Source: Bifidobacteriaceae bacterium
GTDB taxonomy: Bacteria; Actinomycetota; Actinomycetes; Actinomycetales; WQXJ01
NCBI GenBank assembly: GCA_031278075.1
Contig: JAITLE010000163.1
Span: 1-18,838, forward strand
Length of the DNA stretch: 18,838 nt
Direction of reading: 5' to 3'
Shown here: one piece after another, positions 15,523 through 18,838 of the stretch
How positions within the stretch are numbered: the first letter of the stretch is position 1
Layout of the letters: every line of letters starts with the position of its first letter
Translations under genes and position numbers: made by a program
Notes under the pieces: model-generated
What the model was told of the DNA's origin: nothing
The model's database searches: none
Seen by the model: the letters and a program-made list of their open reading frames with translations, nothing else

Positions 15523-18371
15523 GCACCCCGGTAGACCAATGGACGCGGGCGCGGACCGCGTTGGAGGCGACCGCGCGCGAGGTGGAACGGCTCGGCGCGG
15601 ACCCGGCGGTGGGCCAGTTCAACCGGCAGCTAGGGTTGTTGGAGCGGCGGCTCGCGGCGCAGCCCAGGCTGTTTCGGGAATTGTTCATCTCGGAGGGGCT
15701 GGCGGCTGTCGCCGCGGAATTCCGGGGCGAAGAGCTGAGCCGTGATTTCACGTTGGCGTTGTGGGGGCTGTTGGAACGCGACGACGACACGTCGAAGCTC
15801 GTCATGCGGTTCTTGTGGAACCTGCCCGTCGGCAAGAAACGGATGTTTGTGCGGGCGCTGGAGTGTTGGCTCGCGGACCGTTACCCGATGTTCGCCGGGC
15901 TGGCTCAGGATTGGCCGGCGGGGAATGCGATCCAGCCTTATATTCGCACCCCTGAGGCGCGGTCGACGGACTTCGAGCTGGTCAACACCGGGTACCTCGG
16001 GTACATGGCGGAGGGCTATTCGCGACGCGACGTGGAATTGTTGGTCTGGCTCGAGGCGCTGCGGGACAAGCAGTGCGCCGAATCGCCATGCGAGCTGGGG
16101 AAGTTTTTGGAGGAAGCCGGGCTGATCTCGCCTGACGCCGCGCCGATCGGCGGCTGCCCGGTGCGCATCCATATTCCGCGGATGTTCGAGTTGATAGGGC
16201 AGGGCCGTTTCGACGAGGCGCTCGCCATGCTCGAGGCCGCCAACCCGCTCCCGAACGTGACCGGGCGAGTCTGCCCGCAGGAGTTGCAGTGCCAAGGGGT
16301 TTGTCTGCACAAGTTGCCGATGTCGATCGGCCAAGTCGAGTGGTTCTTGGCGGAACGCGACGCTTTGGCGCATCCGGATCCGTCGGCTCGGTTCGCCGAC
16401 GTGCGCGATCCTTGGGAGGTGGCGGCCTTGCCGCCCGTGGCTGTGGTCGGGTCGGGGCCGTCCGGTTTGATCAGCGCCTATCTGCTGGCCGTGGCGGGAT
16501 TCCCGGTGACTGTCTTCGAGGCGTTCCACGAACTGGGTGGCGTGCTCAGGTACGGCATCCCCGAGTTCCGGCTCCCGAACCGGTTGATCGACGACGTGGT
16601 GGCCAAGATCCGGTTGCTGGGCGGGCGGTTCGTGACGAACTTCGTCGTCGGCAAGACGGCCACTCTTTCCGAGTTGCAGGCCGCGGGCTTCGCCCGGATC
16701 TTCGTCGGCACCGGCGCGGGGCTGCCACGCTTCATGGGCATCCCCGGGGAGCATTTGCTAGGTGTGATGTCCGCGAATGAGTTCCTGACCCGGGTCAACT
16801 TGATGGGCGCGCACCGGCCCGGGGCCGAGACGCCCTTGCCCGCCGTGGCCGGGCGGCATGTCATGGTGATCGGAGGCGGGAACACCGCGATGGACGCCGC
16901 GCGCACCGCGAAGCGGCTCGGCGGCCTGGTGACGATCGCCTACCGCCGGACAAAGGCTGAGATGCCGGCCCGCGTGGAGGAACTGGAGCACGCGCTAGAG
17001 GAGGGCATCGCCCTGGCCGAGTTGCGCGCCCCACGCGAATTCGTGGGCTCCGCGGAGACGGGGTTCGTGACGACCGCGCTGGTCGACGTGATGGAGCTGG
17101 GCGCGCCGGACGACTCGGGGCGGCGCCGGCCTCGGGCCACCGGGCGGACCGAGACCGTGCCCGTCGACCTCGCGATCATGGCCCTGGGGAACGCCGCGAA
17201 CCCGATCATCAAGGATTCCGAGCCGCGGCTGGCGGTCTCGAAGTGGGGCTCCATCAACCTGCGCGGGGAGGGCACCCAGGAGACCACGGTCGACGGCGTG
17301 TACACCGGCGGCGACGCCGCGCGCGGCGGCTCCACGGCGATCCGCGCCGCGGGCGACGGGCAAGCCGCCGCGCGTGAGATCTTGGCGTTGGGGCAGGAGG
17401 CTTCGAACGCGGTCAAGGCTCAGATCGCGCGGGCGTTGGCTTACACCGAGGCGGCGGCGGACGCGCCCGCGATCATCGCGAAGCGGTCGCTGACGCCCGG
17501 GATCGAAGAATTCGAGATCCATTCGCCCGCCATCGCGGCGGCCGCCCAGGCGGGCCAGTTCGTCCGGGTGTGCGTCGAGCCGGACGGCGGCGAGTTGATC
17601 CCCTTGACCCTGGCGGACTGGGACACGACACGGCGTTCCGTCACGTTGGTGGTGCAAGAGGTGGGTGTGACCTCGCATGTCATGAACGCGCTCGAGGCGG
17701 GAGACGCCTTGGCTGGGATCGCTGGGCCGCTGGGGCAGCCGTCGCGGCTGCACCGCTACGGCCCGGACCAGACCGTGGTGTTCACCGCGGGCGGGCTCGG
17801 TCTGCCGCCGGTGTACCCGATCGCCCGCGAGCACCTGAGGCTGGGGAACCACGTCACGCTGATCCTCGGGTTCCGGTCCAAGGATTTGATGTTCTGGACC
17901 GGCCCTGGCGAACGGGTGCCCGCCCTGGAAGATGAGTTCGGCGAACTCCTCGACGTGGTCTACGCCACAAACGACGGCAGCTTCGGCGTCAAGGGCTTCG
18001 TCACCACCCCGCTTGAGGAGATGCTGCAGGCGCAGCAGGCTGGCGCCGCGCGGCGCACGGTCGCGGAGGTGGTCGCGATCGGACCACCGCTCATGATGCG
18101 GGCCGTCGCCGATCTGACTCGGCCGTACGGCGTCGAGACGGTCGCGTCGCTGAACTCGATCATGGTGGACGCGACAGGGATGTGTGGGGCGTGTATGGTG
18201 CCCGTCACGATAGATGGCCGGCTGGTGCGCAAACACGCGTGTATTGACGGCCCTGAGATCGACGCGCACATCATCGACTGGGACAAGTTCTTGCCGCGGT
18301 TTCGGACGTTCCGCGAACAAGAGCAGGCCGCTCGCGAACGCCGCGGCATCCCCGCCGCCGGCGTCAGGTGA
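15519..18371 (+). CDS. NfnB(GltD)-NfnA-like fusion flavoprotein, probable ferredoxin:NAD(P) oxidoreductase
   Basis: It is predicted to move electrons between an Fe-S donor and NAD(H)/NADP(H). It has 950 residues. Residues 1-185 form a mostly helical domain I do not recognise. From about 205 a GltD/NfnB-like region follows: GGCPVRIHIP (C213), then CPQELQCQGVC (C252, C258, C262), the FAD motif GSGPSG (311-316), the NAD(P) motif GGGNTA (452-457), and the GGDAARGGSTAI FAD motif (D599). From about 645 an NfnA/PyrK-like domain follows: IPLTLADWD, VVQEVGVTSHVM, and a [2Fe-2S] motif D884-x4-C889-x2-C892-x15-C908 followed by IDGPEID. The Asp ligand points to NfnA rather than PyrK. The usual C-x2-C-x4-C-x3-C before GCPV is degenerate: only C186 and C191 lie upstream of C213. 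ATG overlaps the PFOR stop (ATGA), with GGAG 8 nt upstream. Family assignment is firm; the exact reaction, direction and whether it bifurcates are inferred. Confidence 0.88.
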   Translation: MSTPVDQWTRARTALEATAREVERLGADPAVGQFNRQLGLLERRLAAQPRLFRELFISEGLAAVAAEFRGEELSRDFTLALWGLLERDDDTSKLVMRFLWNLPVGKKRMFVRALECWLADRYPMFAGLAQDWPAGNAIQPYIRTPEARSTDFELVNTGYLGYMAEGYSRRDVELLVWLEALRDKQCAESPCELGKFLEEAGLISPDAAPIGGCPVRIHIPRMFELIGQGRFDEALAMLEAANPLPNVTGRVCPQELQCQGVCLHKLPMSIGQVEWFLAERDALAHPDPSARFADVRDPWEVAALPPVAVVGSGPSGLISAYLLAVAGFPVTVFEAFHELGGVLRYGIPEFRLPNRLIDDVVAKIRLLGGRFVTNFVVGKTATLSELQAAGFARIFVGTGAGLPRFMGIPGEHLLGVMSANEFLTRVNLMGAHRPGAETPLPAVAGRHVMVIGGGNTAMDAARTAKRLGGLVTIAYRRTKAEMPARVEELEHALEEGIALAELRAPREFVGSAETGFVTTALVDVMELGAPDDSGRRRPRATGRTETVPVDLAIMALGNAANPIIKDSEPRLAVSKWGSINLRGEGTQETTVDGVYTGGDAARGGSTAIRAAGDGQAAAREILALGQEASNAVKAQIARALAYTEAAADAPAIIAKRSLTPGIEEFEIHSPAIAAAAQAGQFVRVCVEPDGGELIPLTLADWDTTRRSVTLVVQEVGVTSHVMNALEAGDALAGIAGPLGQPSRLHRYGPDQTVVFTAGGLGLPPVYPIAREHLRLGNHVTLILGFRSKDLMFWTGPGERVPALEDEFGELLDVVYATNDGSFGVKGFVTTPLEEMLQAQQAGAARRTVAEVVAIGPPLMMRAVADLTRPYGVETVASLNSIMVDATGMCGACMVPVTIDGRLVRKHACIDGPEIDAHIIDWDKFLPRFRTFREQEQAARERRGIPAAGVR

Positions 18372-18404
18372 TCAGGGAAAGAACGATCCACCGCGCCGCC
18401 GCGA

Positions 18405-18419
18405 GCCTCGCGCCGAGGC
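18405..18419 (+). terminator. Candidate hairpin terminator after the PFOR operon
   Basis: A perfect 6-bp stem (gcctcg/cgaggc) with a 3-nt loop lies 33 nt after the stop codon at 18369-18371. An alternative pairing uses gagcc/ggctc as an outer stem. No T-run follows, so efficiency cannot be judged. A second 7-bp hairpin lies further downstream at 18584-18604. Confidence 0.3.
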
Positions 18420-18443
18420 GGCTCAGCCCCGTCCCGCAAGCCG

Positions 18444-18577
18444 CCGTCATGGCGCCAACCCCCGCCCGGCGAGAACCAAGCCCGTCGACAGCCCCGACGG
18501 CCCGTAGACGCCGTCATGGCGCCAACCCCCGCCCGGCGAGAACCAAGCCCGTCGACAGACCCGACGGCCCGTAGACG
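18444..18577. repeat. Two-copy 67-bp tandem direct repeat
   Basis: 18444-18510 and 18511-18577 are adjacent copies that differ at one base (c at 18492, a at 18559). Each copy contains a 6-bp hairpin, ccgtcg/cgacgg (18482-18487 with 18495-18500, and the matching positions in copy 2), and the single difference falls in the loop. The unit is not a multiple of three and the open frames across it look like shadows, so it is treated as non-coding. It is a recent tandem duplication in the intergenic region; its role is unknown. Confidence 0.9.
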
Positions 18578-18682
18578 GAACGACCGCAGGCCGCTGACCT
18601 GCGGAACCACTAGCCGAGTTCGGTCACGCTTGATGGCTCCACGCATTTGACGGTGTAGTCGGGGGTCGGGGTCTCGGCGGAC
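18578..18682. other. Intergenic spacer with a 7-bp hairpin
   Basis: It contains ccgcagg/cctgcgg (18584-18590 and 18598-18604), a perfect stem with a 7-nt loop and no following T-run. The minus strand is open from 18825 to a stop at 18612-18610; the last residues read SAETPTPDYTVKCVEPSSV, which I do not recognise. I see no supported gene. Confidence 0.4.
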
Positions 18683-18838
18683 ACCGAAGATTGGCGACTT
18701 TTGTGCCCGCCGAACCGAAGAATGGCGACTTTTGTGTCGCCGCGCCCCGGCTGCGGGACTCTGACCTGGCATGACACGGCACGGCGTGGTACAAAAGTCG
18801 CCAAAATCCGGACCGCGCGGCACAAAAGTCGCCAAAAA
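18683..18838. repeat. Cluster of direct and inverted tggcgacttttgtg motifs, period 31 bp
   Basis: tggcgacttttgtg occurs at 18692-18705 and 18723-18736 in direct orientation, within a 23-nt near-identical unit beginning accgaaga. It recurs in inverted form at 18790-18803 (first base changed) and 18821-18834. Both pairs have a 31-bp spacing, and the two pairs face each other across about 53 bp. The cluster runs to the window edge, so its full extent is not visible. It could be a regulator-binding array, the end of a small mobile or MITE-like element, or a dispersed intergenic repeat. It is not a CRISPR: units are short, imperfect and partly inverted. Confidence 0.8.

Noticed and set aside
16995..18320. 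441-codon minus-strand open frame over the Nfn-like gene
   Set aside because: Antisense to the NADPH- and FAD-binding motifs; no recognisable domain of its own.
17440..18371. Dihydroorotate dehydrogenase electron-transfer subunit (PyrK) or glutamate synthase small subunit as the function
   Set aside because: No pyrD or gltB is nearby; the Asp-Cys3 [2Fe-2S] pattern and the fusion to a GltD-like half next to a PFOR fit Nfn better.
18444..18838. CRISPR array
   Set aside because: The 67-bp copies abut with no spacers, and the tggcgacttttgtg motifs occur in both orientations with short, related intervals; no cas gene is present.

Overview
The window is a stretch of high-GC chromosome, most likely from an Actinomycetota bacterium. 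The evidence is strong G/C third-position bias, frequent GTG starts, an RFKD-type bifunctional Rel protein, and the block yebC-ruvC-ruvA-ruvB-yajC-secD-secF-apt-rel, an order I know from actinobacteria. A single-chain pyruvate:ferredoxin oxidoreductase suggests a facultatively or strictly anaerobic, fermentative lifestyle. The sequence alone does not let me name a genus.

Left block (219-10065, minus strand, read right to left): yebC, ruvC, ruvA, ruvB, yajC, secD, secF, apt, rel. The genes are tightly packed: ruvC/ruvA and ruvA/ruvB overlap by 4 nt, secD/secF by 1 nt, and the other gaps are 6-110 nt. It holds a YebC/PmpR-type protein, the Holliday-junction machinery, the accessory Sec subunits, adenine salvage and (p)ppGpp metabolism. 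All look intact. The main oddity is a long Glu/Gly/Thr then Pro/Thr/Ala low-complexity insert in the extracytoplasmic part of SecD.

Middle (10066-10455): a 390-nt divergent intergenic region with a perfect 14-bp palindrome and only weak promoter-like hexamers.

Right block (10456-18371, plus strand): two very large, ATGA-overlapping genes. The first encodes a 1688-residue expanded pyruvate:ferredoxin/2-oxoacid oxidoreductase with all core domains and cluster cysteines, several insertions, and an extra ferredoxin-like domain at the C-terminus behind an Ala/Gly linker. The second encodes a 950-residue protein: an unrecognised helical N-terminal domain, a GltD/NfnB-type double-dinucleotide flavoprotein, then an NfnA-type FAD/NAD/[2Fe-2S] domain carrying the Asp-Cys3 ligand pattern of Nfn. 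Together they look like a two-gene module that oxidises pyruvate (or a related 2-oxoacid) and passes electrons directly to NAD(P), possibly with flavin-based bifurcation or confurcation. This is the most interesting content of the window.

Right edge (18372-18838): no convincing gene. It holds GC-rich hairpins, a 67-bp perfect-register tandem duplication, and a cluster of four copies of a tggcgacttttgtg motif, two direct and two inverted, each pair spaced by 31 bp, running to the window edge.
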